Of a stretch of 64,000 bases of DNA, positions 8,711-17,493 are shown piece by piece. Location: the NCBI GenBank assembly GCA_963734575.1, contig CAVTHT010000016.1, positions 1 through 64,000 of the forward strand. The letters run 5' to 3'. The stretch comes from CAIWHR01 sp963734575 (GTDB taxonomy: Bacteria > Pseudomonadota > Gammaproteobacteria > Burkholderiales > Casimicrobiaceae). Position numbers and translations under genes: made by a program. The first letter of the stretch is position 1; each line of letters opens with the position of its first letter. Under the pieces are notes generated by a model. That model was not told the origin of the DNA and did no database searches. It worked only from the letters and a program-made list of their open reading frames with translations.

Positions 8711-10078
8711 ATGCCTGACGATCCGCAAGTCGAAGCGATCAAGCTGCCTCCGCATTCGCTGGAGGCGGAGCAATCCGTGCTCGGCGGATTGCTGCTCGAC
8801 AACGAAGCGACCGATCGCATCGGCGACATCATCGCGCCTGCGGACTTCTACAGCGACGCACACCGGCTGATCTACCAGCAGATCGTCGCGCTGATCACCG
8901 ACGGCAAGCCGGCCGACGTCGTGACGGTGTCGGAAGGCCTGGGCTCCGCGCAGAAGCTCGACTACGTGGGCGGCCTCGCCTACCTCGGCGCGCTGGTGCA
9001 GAACGTGCCGACCGCGGCGAACATCCGCCACTACGCCGCCATCGTTCGCGAGCGCTCGATCCTGCGCCAGCTCGCCGCGACCGCAGGCGAGATCGCCGAC
9101 ACCGCGTACAACCCGCTCGGTCGCAGCGCCAAGGAGATCCTCGACCAGGCCGAAGCCAAGGTGCTGCACATCGCCGAGCAGGGCTCGCGCGGTCAGCAGC
9201 AGTTCGCCGCGATCGGGCAGCTTCTGGTCGGCGTCGTCGAGCGCATCGAGACGCTCTTCAACCGCGACGATCCTTCCGAGGTCACGGGCGTGCCCACGGG
9301 CTTCAGCGATCTCGACAAGATGACGTCGGGATTGCAGCCCGGCGATCTCGTCGTCGTTGCCGGCCGGCCATCGATGGGCAAGACGGCCTTCGCGCTCAAC
9401 ATCGGCGAGCACGTCGCGCTCGCGGCCGGATTGCCGGTCGCAGTGTTCTCCATGGAAATGGGCGCATCGCAGCTCGCGCTGCGGATGATCGGCTCCGTTG
9501 GCCGGCTCGACCAGCACAAGCTGCGCACGGGCCGACTCGCGAGCGACGACTGGGAGCGGCTGTCGTCGGCGCTGGGCCGTCTCAACGAAGCGCCGATCCT
9601 CATCGACGAAACGCCGGCGCTCAACGCCATCGAGGTGCGCTCGCGCGCGCGCCGCCTCATGAAGCAGTACGGCAAGCTCGGGCTGGTGATCGTCGACTAC
9701 CTGCAGCTCATGCAGTCGTCGACGCAGGGCGAGAACCGCGCAACTGAGATCTCCGAGATCTCGCGCTCGATGAAGGCGCTGGCGAAGGAGCTCAAGGTGC
9801 CGGTGATGGCCCTGTCGCAGCTCAATCGCTCCCTCGAGCAGCGTCCGAACAAACGCCCCGTGATGTCCGATCTCCGCGAGTCCGGCGCCATCGAGCAGGA
9901 TGCCGACGTGATCCTCTTCATCTACCGCGACGAGGTGTACAACCCCGACACGCAGGAGAAGGGGACGGCGGAGATCATCATCGGCAAGCAGCGCAATGGC
10001 CCCATCGGCACCGTGCGCCTCACCTTTCTCGGCGAGTACACGCGCTTCGAGAATTTCGCGACTCCCGGCTCCTACTGA
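8711..10078 (+). CDS. dnaB: replicative DNA helicase DnaB
   Basis: This 455-residue protein is the hexameric 5'-3' helicase of the replication fork. The N-terminal DnaG-interacting domain is seen in PPHSLEAEQSVLGGLLLDNE. The RecA-like motor carries Walker A (GRPSMGKTAFAL, about residue 220), Walker B (LVIVDYLQLM), the SQLNRSLE motif and the arginine-finger region (DLRESGAIEQDADVILFIYR). The length is normal and no intein interrupts it. It starts 141 bases after the rplI terminator and so needs its own promoter. A TAAAAT box at 8694-8699 is present, but without a convincing -35. Confidence 0.97.
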   Translation: MPDDPQVEAIKLPPHSLEAEQSVLGGLLLDNEATDRIGDIIAPADFYSDAHRLIYQQIVALITDGKPADVVTVSEGLGSAQKLDYVGGLAYLGALVQNVPTAANIRHYAAIVRERSILRQLAATAGEIADTAYNPLGRSAKEILDQAEAKVLHIAEQGSRGQQQFAAIGQLLVGVVERIETLFNRDDPSEVTGVPTGFSDLDKMTSGLQPGDLVVVAGRPSMGKTAFALNIGEHVALAAGLPVAVFSMEMGASQLALRMIGSVGRLDQHKLRTGRLASDDWERLSSALGRLNEAPILIDETPALNAIEVRSRARRLMKQYGKLGLVIVDYLQLMQSSTQGENRATEISEISRSMKALAKELKVPVMALSQLNRSLEQRPNKRPVMSDLRESGAIEQDADVILFIYRDEVYNPDTQEKGTAEIIIGKQRNGPIGTVRLTFLGEYTRFENFATPGSY

Positions 10079-10102
10079 TCCGGCAGGCCGTGTGAGGTTG
10101 CC

Positions 10103-11209
10103 TTGCAGACGAGCGTCACCGGCATGGACCGATTAAGCGCGGCAGCGCCGCCCCTGCTCATCGCCGACGGCGACATTCCGAGCACCGCGATTCTCGCGCG
10201 CGCCCTGCGCGAAGGCTGCGGCGGAGTGGAAACGCGAGCGTCGGCCAACCTGTTCGGCGCCGACGTGCGGGACCGGCCAGTGTTCATCTCGCGACTGTGC
10301 CATCCATCGTACGACTGGCTGCCCCGGTATCTCGCCGAGCGGGGCGTGCGCTACGCGTATTTCCTGGACGACAATTTCTGGGAGCTGACGCCTGCGGTGG
10401 ACGTTCATCTCGCCGAGTTCTTCGGCCACCGCGCGGTCCGCACGGTCCTCGACCGCTTCGTGAGCAATGCGGCGGTCACGCTGGTGATGTCGCGCCGCCT
10501 CGGCGCATACATCGCGCAACGACACCCCGAGGCCCGCGTCGAGTACATCGTGCCCGGAGTCGACGTGGCGCGCGTGACGCAACTCGCCGCAACCGTGCCT
10601 CGGGTGGCGAAGGCGCCGGGCGAATTCCGGGTCGCCTATCCCACCAGCCGGCGGGAGAACGTCGCGGCGCTGGTCGTTTCCGTGGTGGAAGCGCTGGCGC
10701 GCCGTCATGGCGGTCGGGTCCGGTTCGAATTCGTCGGTTGGGCGCCCGACGCCGTGATCGGACTGCCGGGCGTGCGGTTGCATCCGCACATCGACAGCTA
10801 CGAACGCTACCTCGAGCACGCGCTGTCGCGTGACTGGGACGTCGGCATCGCACCGCTCGCCGGCGAACCGTTCGAGACCTACAAGACGCAGGTCAAGTAT
10901 CGCGAATACGGGGTCTGCGGCGTCGCCGGCGTCTACAGCCACGTGCCGCCGTTCACCGACTACGTGCACGACGGCGTGAGCGGACTGCTCGTCGCGAACA
11001 CGAGCGACGCCTGGGTGGACGCCATCGAACGTCTGCTGGCCCAGCCCGATTTGCGCGCCGGCATCGCGCGCCACGCGCACGATGACGTGGTGCAGCACTT
11101 CGATCAATCATTGACCGGCGCGCAGCTTCGAGCGGTGGCGGAGTCGCTGCTGCACTCCGCCGCAGACGGCATGACAGACGCGCGAGGGCTGGCCGATGTC
11201 GCCCGGTGA
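10103..11209 (+). CDS. GT-B type glycosyltransferase (family 1/4-like)
   Basis: The start may be TTG 10103 or ATG 10124; the second gives 361 residues. The N-terminal half resembles the acceptor lobe of GT-B enzymes, with a YFLDDNFWEL motif. The C-terminal half contains GLPGVRLHPHIDSYERYLEH, DVGIAPLAGEPFETYKTQVK, KYREYGVCGVAGVYS and DGVSGLLVANTSDAWVDAI, the usual nucleotide-sugar region of glycosyltransferases group 1 (the E of FETYK is the likely donor-contacting acid). It has no signal peptide. It overlaps the next gene by 14 bases and begins 24 bases after dnaB, so it heads a three-gene unit for a glycan or glycoprotein of unknown identity. Confidence 0.75.
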   Translation: MQTSVTGMDRLSAAAPPLLIADGDIPSTAILARALREGCGGVETRASANLFGADVRDRPVFISRLCHPSYDWLPRYLAERGVRYAYFLDDNFWELTPAVDVHLAEFFGHRAVRTVLDRFVSNAAVTLVMSRRLGAYIAQRHPEARVEYIVPGVDVARVTQLAATVPRVAKAPGEFRVAYPTSRRENVAALVVSVVEALARRHGGRVRFEFVGWAPDAVIGLPGVRLHPHIDSYERYLEHALSRDWDVGIAPLAGEPFETYKTQVKYREYGVCGVAGVYSHVPPFTDYVHDGVSGLLVANTSDAWVDAIERLLAQPDLRAGIARHAHDDVVQHFDQSLTGAQLRAVAESLLHSAADGMTDARGLADVAR

Positions 11210-12560
11210 AACAGCAACCGGGGCAGGCGTCCGCCGCAACGATCCGTGCACGTGCGGCAGCGGCCGGCGCTACAAGGAGTGCTGCGGACGACTTGGCGGC
11301 CCCGGCACGCCGGACGTCGGCGCGCGCATGCAGCAGGCGCTCGAAGCGCAGCGCACGCGGCGGCTGGATGAGGCCGAGCAGGCGTATCGCGACGTGCTGT
11401 CACTCGCGCCCGCGCAACCCGACGCCCTCCACATGCTGGGAGTCATCCGGTACGAAAAGGGCGACGATCGTGAAGCGCTCGCCTTGATCCGTGCGGCCCT
11501 CGACCATACCGGCTGGCGGTTTCCGACGTATCGGCACAACTTCGGGCTGGTCCTCGCGCGGCTGAACCAGGCGGCCGGGGGCGCGCGCCGCGCCGTCGCG
11601 CGCAAGTGCTACGAGGATGCCGTCGCGGAGCAAGCCATGCGGCCGGGCACGCGCTGCCGCGTGGCGGTGGTCGTACCGTGCTTCAATCACGCGCGCTATC
11701 TCGAGCAGGCATTGCAGTCGGTGTTCGATCAGACATGGCGCGATATCGAGCTCGCCGTGATCGACGATGGATCCACCGACGGATCCGCGGACGTCGCCCG
11801 GCAGGTGCTCGCGCGCTGCCCGTTCCCCGTGCGCTTCGAGGCGCGCGAGAACCGGGGCGCGGCATCGACGATCAACGAGGGTGTCGCGATGACGGCGGCG
11901 CCCTTCGTCAACATTCTCAACTCCGATGATGCGTTCGCTCCGGACCGCATCGAGCGTCTCATGACCGCGGTCGCCGGGCGCGGCCTGTGGGGAATGTCGC
12001 GCGTGTGGCCGATGGACGAGCATGGCGACGCGGTCGACCGGTTGCGGCATCCGCGTGCCTATGCCATCGGCTGCCTGCAGAGTGGTGCGGTCCTCGCGGA
12101 CACACCTGGATTTGCCTTGCTGACGGGAAACATCGCGGTATCGAGCGGCAACCTCTTCTTCTCGCGAACGTTGTTCGACCGGCTGGGCGGGTTCCGCGAC
12201 CTGCGCTACAACCACGACTGGGATTTTGCGCTGCGCGCGCTGGCATTCGCGGAGCCGATCGTGATCGAGGCCGAAACGTATCGCTATCGCCTCCACGCGG
12301 CCAATACCATCGCAGAGTCCAGCGACGCGGCGCGCAGCGAAGCCCATCAGGCGCTGAGCGCCTTCATCGCCTGGGCGATGCGCGAGGACCAGGCCGCCTC
12401 CGCCTATGCGCCGACGCTCGGCAACTGGGGTGCCCATCTGGTGGTCACGCTGCTGCAGGGCGGCATGGCGGAACTGCTCGATCCCGAGATCATGCGCGCG
12501 ATGGCCGACGGGCTCCGCGATGGCATGGCCGAACATCAACCGGAACCCGTCCTCCCATGA
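11196..12560 (+). CDS. SEC-C / TPR / GT2 glycosyltransferase fusion
   Basis: The 454-residue protein has three parts. Residues 1-35 are a SEC-C zinc-binding motif (RRNDPCTCGSGRRYKECCG), best known from the SecA tail. Residues 40-120 form TPR-like helices (RLDEAEQAYRDVLSLAPAQP). Residues 145-390 are a GT2 catalytic domain, with VAVVVPCFNHARYLEQALQS, the donor-site acids in IDDGSTDGSADV, the metal-binding motif NSDDAFAPDRI and a DWDFALRAL acceptor motif. The fusion suggests a soluble enzyme that docks on a protein or ribosome-associated partner. It overlaps its neighbours at both ends (14 bases upstream, ATGA downstream), so the three genes are tightly coupled. The substrate is unknown. Confidence 0.8.
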   Translation: MSPGETATGAGVRRNDPCTCGSGRRYKECCGRLGGPGTPDVGARMQQALEAQRTRRLDEAEQAYRDVLSLAPAQPDALHMLGVIRYEKGDDREALALIRAALDHTGWRFPTYRHNFGLVLARLNQAAGGARRAVARKCYEDAVAEQAMRPGTRCRVAVVVPCFNHARYLEQALQSVFDQTWRDIELAVIDDGSTDGSADVARQVLARCPFPVRFEARENRGAASTINEGVAMTAAPFVNILNSDDAFAPDRIERLMTAVAGRGLWGMSRVWPMDEHGDAVDRLRHPRAYAIGCLQSGAVLADTPGFALLTGNIAVSSGNLFFSRTLFDRLGGFRDLRYNHDWDFALRALAFAEPIVIEAETYRYRLHAANTIAESSDAARSEAHQALSAFIAWAMREDQAASAYAPTLGNWGAHLVVTLLQGGMAELLDPEIMRAMADGLRDGMAEHQPEPVLP

Positions 12561-14335
12561 TCGAACCACGGTCGATACGCTGGCTGTCCGGCGGCAGGCA
12601 CGAAGGCATTCGCTGTGCGGTATGCGGTTGTCAGGAGCCGCTATCGGAGGTGCTCGAAGTTCCCAGCATGGCGCCCCCGCATCAGCTGCTGACGTTGTCG
12701 CGGTGTCCGCGCTGCTCCAGTCTTTCCTACGATCCGCCGGACATCCGGGACTTCAGCGATCTCGACCAGAAGCGCGAGGACTTCTGGCGGTTCTACGTGG
12801 AGCAGGGTGCGGGGATCTGGGAAACCGTGTGGCCTCTCCTCGTCGACCAGGCGCCCGGACCACGTTCGCTGCTCGACGTCGGCTGCGGCTTTGGCTTCAC
12901 TCTCGATTTCTGGCGGCGACGCCATTGCGGCGAGGCACGCGGCATCGAGCTCGCCGATTACGGGCGCCTCGGCGCCGAGATGCTGGGCGTGCCGATCTCG
13001 CACGAGTTCCTGCAGGACACGCCCGATCTGCAGGGGCGGCGCTTCGACGTCGTGTACGCCTCGGAGGTGGTCGAGCACGTGCCGGATCCGCAGGCATTCG
13101 TCGAGCTTCTTTCGCGCTGGGTCGCCGACGACGGATTGCTCGTGCTGACCACACCCAATGCGAACTACATCGATCCATCATTCGCATCGACGACGCAGCT
13201 CGCCGCGCTGGCGCCGGGGTTCCACGGGTTCCTGCTGTCACCCCAGGCATTCGCGAAACTGGCGCGCGACGCAGGGTTCGCCCACGTGGAGGTGCGCGAG
13301 TACGGCGAGCGCCAGTTGCTCTGGGCCTCGCGCACGCCGCATCGTCTCGATTTCGCGATGCCCGGGGCGCGCCAGGAATATCTCGCGTACCTCGCGGAGC
13401 GTTTCGACCTTCCCGACGACGACACGCCGCTCTGGCAGGGTTTCACCTACCGCTACGTGCGTGATCTGCTGAACGCGGGCCAGACGGCAGCTGCCGCGCG
13501 CGCGGCGGCCCGGCTCGAGGCAGCGCTCACCCGGAAGTACGGGGTCGAGGTGCTCGACCCGGCGCAGACCGTGCCGCGACTGGCCGCGGTCGAGTCCCTG
13601 TCGGAGGCCGGCCTCATCGGGCCGTTCTTCCTGCCGTGCCTCTATTTCTTTCTGGGTTCGATCGCGCAGCATGCGCACGGCGATCGCGCGCGGGCGCGGC
13701 GGCTGTACATGGGCTCGGTGGCGGCCACCAATGCGCTGGCTCGGCTGGGCAGTCTCTTCCACCTGGAAGCGATATCGCTGGTGTGGCCGGCGCGGATGGC
13801 CGAAGCGGAGCTGCGGCTATGGGACGGCGACTTCGCGGGCGCGGCGGATGCTGCGGAGGCGATGGCGCGCCATGGACTGCACATGGCTGCGGACAATACC
13901 AGTGCGCTCGCGACACCGACGCTCGTCGAAGGCTACGTGCCGCGTTTCGCCGAGGCCCTGGCGGCATCCGGGCAGCGCGATCTCGCGCTGCGCGTTGCCG
14001 ACGCGTACCGCGCCTACGTGGAGCAGCAGTACGGCAGCGCGCTGCTCACCGCGACGGGCATCGAGGAGGCATTCGCAACCCGGCAGGGACCGGCCGATCC
14101 GCTCTTTCCGCTCTGGTTCGAAGGTCTCGCGGATTCCTGGCGCGGTGAGGCTGCCGCGAAGGCAAGTCCTGCGCTCGCCGCAGCGGCGCGCATCGCCGCG
14201 GCCCATACCGCCGACGCGCGTCTCGGAGCTCGCTGCCGGGACATTGCCGCGCGCGCGCGGCGGCTGACCGGCGAGACGCCGCCACCCAAGGTCAGCTTCG
14301 ACTTCAGCTATACGTTCAAGGCCCCCAAGGCCTAG
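12557..14335 (+). CDS. zinc-ribbon SAM methyltransferase with helical C-terminal region
   Basis: ATG 12557 overlaps the previous stop as ATGA. The 592-residue protein starts with a zinc ribbon (CAVCGCQ ... CPRCSSL, about residues 19-55). A class I methyltransferase domain follows, with motif I SLLDVGCGFGFTLDFW, then VVYASEVVEHVPDPQAFVEL and LLVLTTPNANYID. This combination resembles the Methyltransf_23 sugar or lipid methyltransferases found beside glycosyltransferases. Residues about 330-590 are Ala-rich helices of TPR-like character without a clear family. It is last in the 10.1-14.3 kb unit. A role in methylating the glycan made by the two upstream enzymes is an inference. Confidence 0.75.
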   Translation: MIEPRSIRWLSGGRHEGIRCAVCGCQEPLSEVLEVPSMAPPHQLLTLSRCPRCSSLSYDPPDIRDFSDLDQKREDFWRFYVEQGAGIWETVWPLLVDQAPGPRSLLDVGCGFGFTLDFWRRRHCGEARGIELADYGRLGAEMLGVPISHEFLQDTPDLQGRRFDVVYASEVVEHVPDPQAFVELLSRWVADDGLLVLTTPNANYIDPSFASTTQLAALAPGFHGFLLSPQAFAKLARDAGFAHVEVREYGERQLLWASRTPHRLDFAMPGARQEYLAYLAERFDLPDDDTPLWQGFTYRYVRDLLNAGQTAAAARAAARLEAALTRKYGVEVLDPAQTVPRLAAVESLSEAGLIGPFFLPCLYFFLGSIAQHAHGDRARARRLYMGSVAATNALARLGSLFHLEAISLVWPARMAEAELRLWDGDFAGAADAAEAMARHGLHMAADNTSALATPTLVEGYVPRFAEALAASGQRDLALRVADAYRAYVEQQYGSALLTATGIEEAFATRQGPADPLFPLWFEGLADSWRGEAAAKASPALAAAARIAAAHTADARLGARCRDIAARARRLTGETPPPKVSFDFSYTFKAPKA

Positions 14336-14380
14336 TCGGACCGGCACGCCCAACGGCGGCGTTCGCGACGGCCGTCGCGC

Positions 14381-15865
14381 TCACAGGATGTCGGCCGCGT
14401 GATCGGCCAGGCGCGAGCGCTCGCCGCGCTGCAGCGTCACGTGTCCGGAGTGCGCCCACCCCTTGAACCGGTCGACCACGTAGGTGATGCCCGAGCTGCC
14501 TTCGGTCAGGTAGGGCGTGTCGATCTGCGCGATGTTGCCGAGGCACACGACCTTGGTGCCCGGGCCGGCGCGCGTGACCAGCGTCTTCATCTGCTTCGGC
14601 GTGAGGTTCTGTGCCTCGTCGATGATCAGGAACTTGTTGATGAAGGTGCGGCCGCGCATGAAGTTGAGCGACTTCACCTTGATGCGCGAGCGGATGAGAT
14701 CGCGCGTTGCAGCACGGCCCCATTCGCCGGCTTCGTCGTCGGTCTTGTTGAGCACGTCGAGGTTGTCCTCGAGCGCGCCCATCCACGGGTTCATCTTTTC
14801 CTCTTCGGTGCCCGGCAGGAAGCCGATGTCCTCGCCGACCGGCACCGTGACCCGCGTCATGATGATCTCGGAATACACCTTGAATTCCAGCGTGAGCATG
14901 AGCCCGGCGGCGAGCGTCAGCAGGGTCTTGCCGGTGCCCGCCTGGCCGAGCAGCGACACGAAATCGATCTCCGGGTTCATGAGCAGGTTGAGCGCGAAGT
15001 TCTGCTCCCGGTTGCGCGCCGTGATGCCCCACACGTTGTTCTTCTGATGCGTGTAGTCCTTGAGCGTCTGCAGCACCGCGCTGCGGCCGTTGATCTCGCG
15101 CACCGACGCATGGAGCGGCGTCTCCCCGGGCGTTTCGAGGTAGACGAACTCGTTGACCAGCAGCGCCGGCACGAGCGGCCCGGAGATGCGATAGAAGGTG
15201 TGGCCGCCTTGCTGCCACGATTCCATGCCCTTGGCGTGCTTCTCCCAGAAGTCGGACTCCAGCTCGCGCATCCCGCTGTAGAGGAGCTCGGTATCCTCGA
15301 GCACCTTGTCGTTGGTGTAGTCCTCCGCGGCGATGCCGAGCGCGCGCGCCTTGATGCGCATGTTGATGTCCTTGGACACCAGGATGACGCTGCGCTTGGC
15401 GTGCGTGCGCTGCAGATGCATGACCACCGCGAGGATCTGGTTGTCGGCCTTGCCGTTCGCAAGGGACGCGGGCAGCTCCGTCGTGATCGCCTCCGTCTGC
15501 AGGTAAAGCTTGCCGGTGGCCGCTCCGCCGGACTTCGTCTCGAGCTCGATGCCTTCGCCGATGCCGTTGGGCATGGCGGACACGAGCTCGTCCAGAAAGC
15601 GCGAGACCTGCCGCGCGTTGCGCGCGACTTCGGTCATTCCCTTCTTGTGGTTGTCGAGCTCCTCGAGGGTGAGGATCGGGAGGTAGATGTCGTGCTCTTC
15701 GAAGCGAAAGAGGCTCGTGGGGTCGTGCATCAGCACGTTGGTGTCGAGCACGAAAAGCTTGTTGACCGTGTGCAGCCGCGTGGTCTGGCCGAGCTTGTTC
15801 GAGGTTTTGGCGATCTTGCGGGCGACGAGGGTGAGGGGCGCGGGGCGGATCTTGCGCTCGACCAT
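14381..15865 (-). CDS. PhoH-family protein with N-terminal PIN domain
   Basis: An AAGGAG ribosome site precedes the ATG at 15865. The 494-residue protein joins a PIN-type nuclease domain (KLFVLDTNVLMHDPTSLFRF; conserved acids in LTLEELDNHKKG and ILVSKDINMRIKA) to a PhoH ATPase. The ATPase has Walker A LLGQAGTGKTLLTLAAGL, Walker B FLIIDEAQNLTPKQM and the motif CLGNIAQIDTPYL. PIN-PhoH (PhoH2/YlaK-type) proteins are linked to RNA unwinding and cleavage. The gene faces the 10-14 kb cluster tail to tail. Confidence 0.92.
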   Translation of the reverse strand: MVERKIRPAPLTLVARKIAKTSNKLGQTTRLHTVNKLFVLDTNVLMHDPTSLFRFEEHDIYLPILTLEELDNHKKGMTEVARNARQVSRFLDELVSAMPNGIGEGIELETKSGGAATGKLYLQTEAITTELPASLANGKADNQILAVVMHLQRTHAKRSVILVSKDINMRIKARALGIAAEDYTNDKVLEDTELLYSGMRELESDFWEKHAKGMESWQQGGHTFYRISGPLVPALLVNEFVYLETPGETPLHASVREINGRSAVLQTLKDYTHQKNNVWGITARNREQNFALNLLMNPEIDFVSLLGQAGTGKTLLTLAAGLMLTLEFKVYSEIIMTRVTVPVGEDIGFLPGTEEEKMNPWMGALEDNLDVLNKTDDEAGEWGRAATRDLIRSRIKVKSLNFMRGRTFINKFLIIDEAQNLTPKQMKTLVTRAGPGTKVVCLGNIAQIDTPYLTEGSSGITYVVDRFKGWAHSGHVTLQRGERSRLADHAADIL

Positions 15866-16038
15866 GGGGCTCCTTGGCGGATGGGGGTCACAGCAAAGCG
15901 CTGAGCCCGCGTCTATGCTAGACCGCGCCTTTTGCAAAGACAAGCGAGAGGTCCCGCCTGTTGCGCGATGCGCTCGCTGCCTGTACGCGAAGCGCAACGC
16001 GCGCACCGTGGCCGCGTACGCCGACGAGCGTCGGACCG

Positions 16039-16497
16039 CTACGGCAGCGCGCGCACGGCTTCGAGCACCTCGTCCACGTGTCCGGGGACCTTCACGCCGC
16101 GCCACTCCCGCGCCAGCACGCCCTTGCGGTCGATCAGGAACGTGCTGCGCTCGATGCCGCGCACCTGCTTCCCGTACATGTTCTTCATCTTGATGACGCC
16201 GAACTGGTTGCAGAGCGTCTCGTCGGGATCGGAAAGGAGCGGGAAGGGGAACGCCATTTTCGCCTTGAAGCCCTCGTGCGACTTGAGGCTGTCGCGCGAT
16301 ACGCCGGCAACGACCGCGCCGGCCTTCACGAATTCGTCGTGCAGGTCGCGGAACTGCTGGCCTTCGGTCGTGCATCCCGGCGTGTTGTCCTTGGGATAGA
16401 AGTAGAGCACGACCGCCTTGCCGGCATGGTCGCCGAGGTGAAACGGCTTGTCGCCGGTGGCCGCAGCCGTGAAATCCGCAACGCGCTTGCCGAGCAT
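16039..16497 (-). CDS. bcp: thioredoxin-dependent peroxiredoxin, Bcp/PrxQ type
   Basis: ATG 16497 has the ribosome site GGAGGAGCA. The frame continues 15 codons upstream but without another good site. The 152-residue protein has the peroxidatic cysteine in DNTPGCTTEGQQFRD, the catalytic Arg in RGIERSTFLIDRKG and the usual thioredoxin-like fold elements. In classical Bcp the resolving cysteine lies five residues after the first (PGCTxExCxFR). Here that position is Gln, so this looks like a PrxQ that works with one cysteine or with an alternative resolving residue. It reduces hydroperoxides in the cytoplasm. It lies just downstream of arnD on the same strand. Confidence 0.88.
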   Translation of the reverse strand: MLGKRVADFTAAATGDKPFHLGDHAGKAVVLYFYPKDNTPGCTTEGQQFRDLHDEFVKAGAVVAGVSRDSLKSHEGFKAKMAFPFPLLSDPDETLCNQFGVIKMKNMYGKQVRGIERSTFLIDRKGVLAREWRGVKVPGHVDEVLEAVRALP

Positions 16498-16538
16498 TGC
16501 TCCTCCTGTCGTTGATGCGGGTGGTGTGTCCTGGCCGC

Positions 16539-17472
16539 TCATGCGGCTTCCGGCAGTGTCACGTCACCCAGGAATTCCTGGCCTTGCACGAGCAGCGTGC
16601 CCGAGCGGCCGGGTATGGCGGCGAGCCCGGTCATGCAACGCGGCATCGGCAATGCCTGCAGGCTCTCGAACAGCGTGCGCATCGATACGAGCTGCCACCC
16701 CTGCGCTTTCCAGCCGGCGAGAAGCTGCTCGAGCACGCCGGCGAGCTGCATTCCTTCGAGCTCCGCATGCAGGGTGAACACGTGGCCCGTGTCGCGCGGC
16801 TCGGCCGTGAGCGCGAGCACGTGCGCCGCGACGTTGTGTTCGGTGATGCCGTCGCGGCCGAGGAGCTCGTCGAGCGTCGGCAGCGTGGTCGGCAACTGCG
16901 GGCAGCGCACGAGCTCGCCGTTCCACACCGGGAGATGCGGGCCGATGCCGCGGCCATCGGAGCAGTAGTCGAAGCCGAGGCGCTGCGTGAGGCGCAGGGC
17001 ATGCACGTTCATCTGCCAGCCGGCTGCGCCGTGCGTGCGCGGGTCCTGCTTGAAGATTTCCGTGAAGCGATCGCACGCGCGCTGCATCTCGGCGTGCGTC
17101 CACGCGGCGTTGGCGTGCGCGACGCCGTCCTGCCAGCGGATGTGGTCCCAGCAGTGGATGCCGACCTCGAAGCCGGCATCGCGCACGCTGCGCATGCACC
17201 TGCTGGCCGCGCCGGCCGATGTCCGGGCCCGGGAGCAGGGTGCCGTAGAGCAGCGTGCGCGGTCCGTAGTGCTTCAGCACCGACGTGCGGCGCACCTTGC
17301 CGACGAAGCCGGGACGGAACACGCGCCGGATCGCGCGGCCGGTGTGATCGGGCCCGAGACTCCACAGGAACGTCGCGTCGGCATCGTGGCGGCGCAGGAG
17401 CTGCGCGAGCGGGGGGACGCCCTCGCGCGTTCCGCGCAGGGTATCGACGTCGATCTTCAGTGCCAGGTACAT
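16539..17472 (-). CDS. arnD: 4-deoxy-4-formamido-L-arabinose-phosphoundecaprenol deformylase ArnD (one shift)
   Basis: The N terminus MYLALKIDVDTLRGTREGVP and the segment ATFLWSLGPDHTGRAIRRVF are characteristic of ArnD, a NodB-type polysaccharide deacetylase. It removes formyl from undecaprenyl-phosphate-Ara4FN on the cytoplasmic side. The His-rich motif GFEVGIHCWDHIRWQD follows, with the DH and HxxxW elements of the active site, and HVFTLHAELEG is near the C terminus. One extra C at about 17193 (GTG-C-ATG) breaks the frame between RRGQQV and MRSVRDAG. Removing it gives a protein of about 310 residues, the normal length. It is the last arn gene of the operon. Confidence 0.88.
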
Positions 17473-17493
17473 GGATGCCGCGCGATGCGAACG

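Noticed and set aside
8126..9517. Long open frames antisense to rplI and dnaB (and similar ones elsewhere, such as 51641-54337 and 57930-60308 on the minus strand)
   Set aside because: They are shadows of high-G+C genes: composition is dominated by Arg, His, Asp and Ala, there is no start signal or family match, and the opposite strand carries well-recognised genes.
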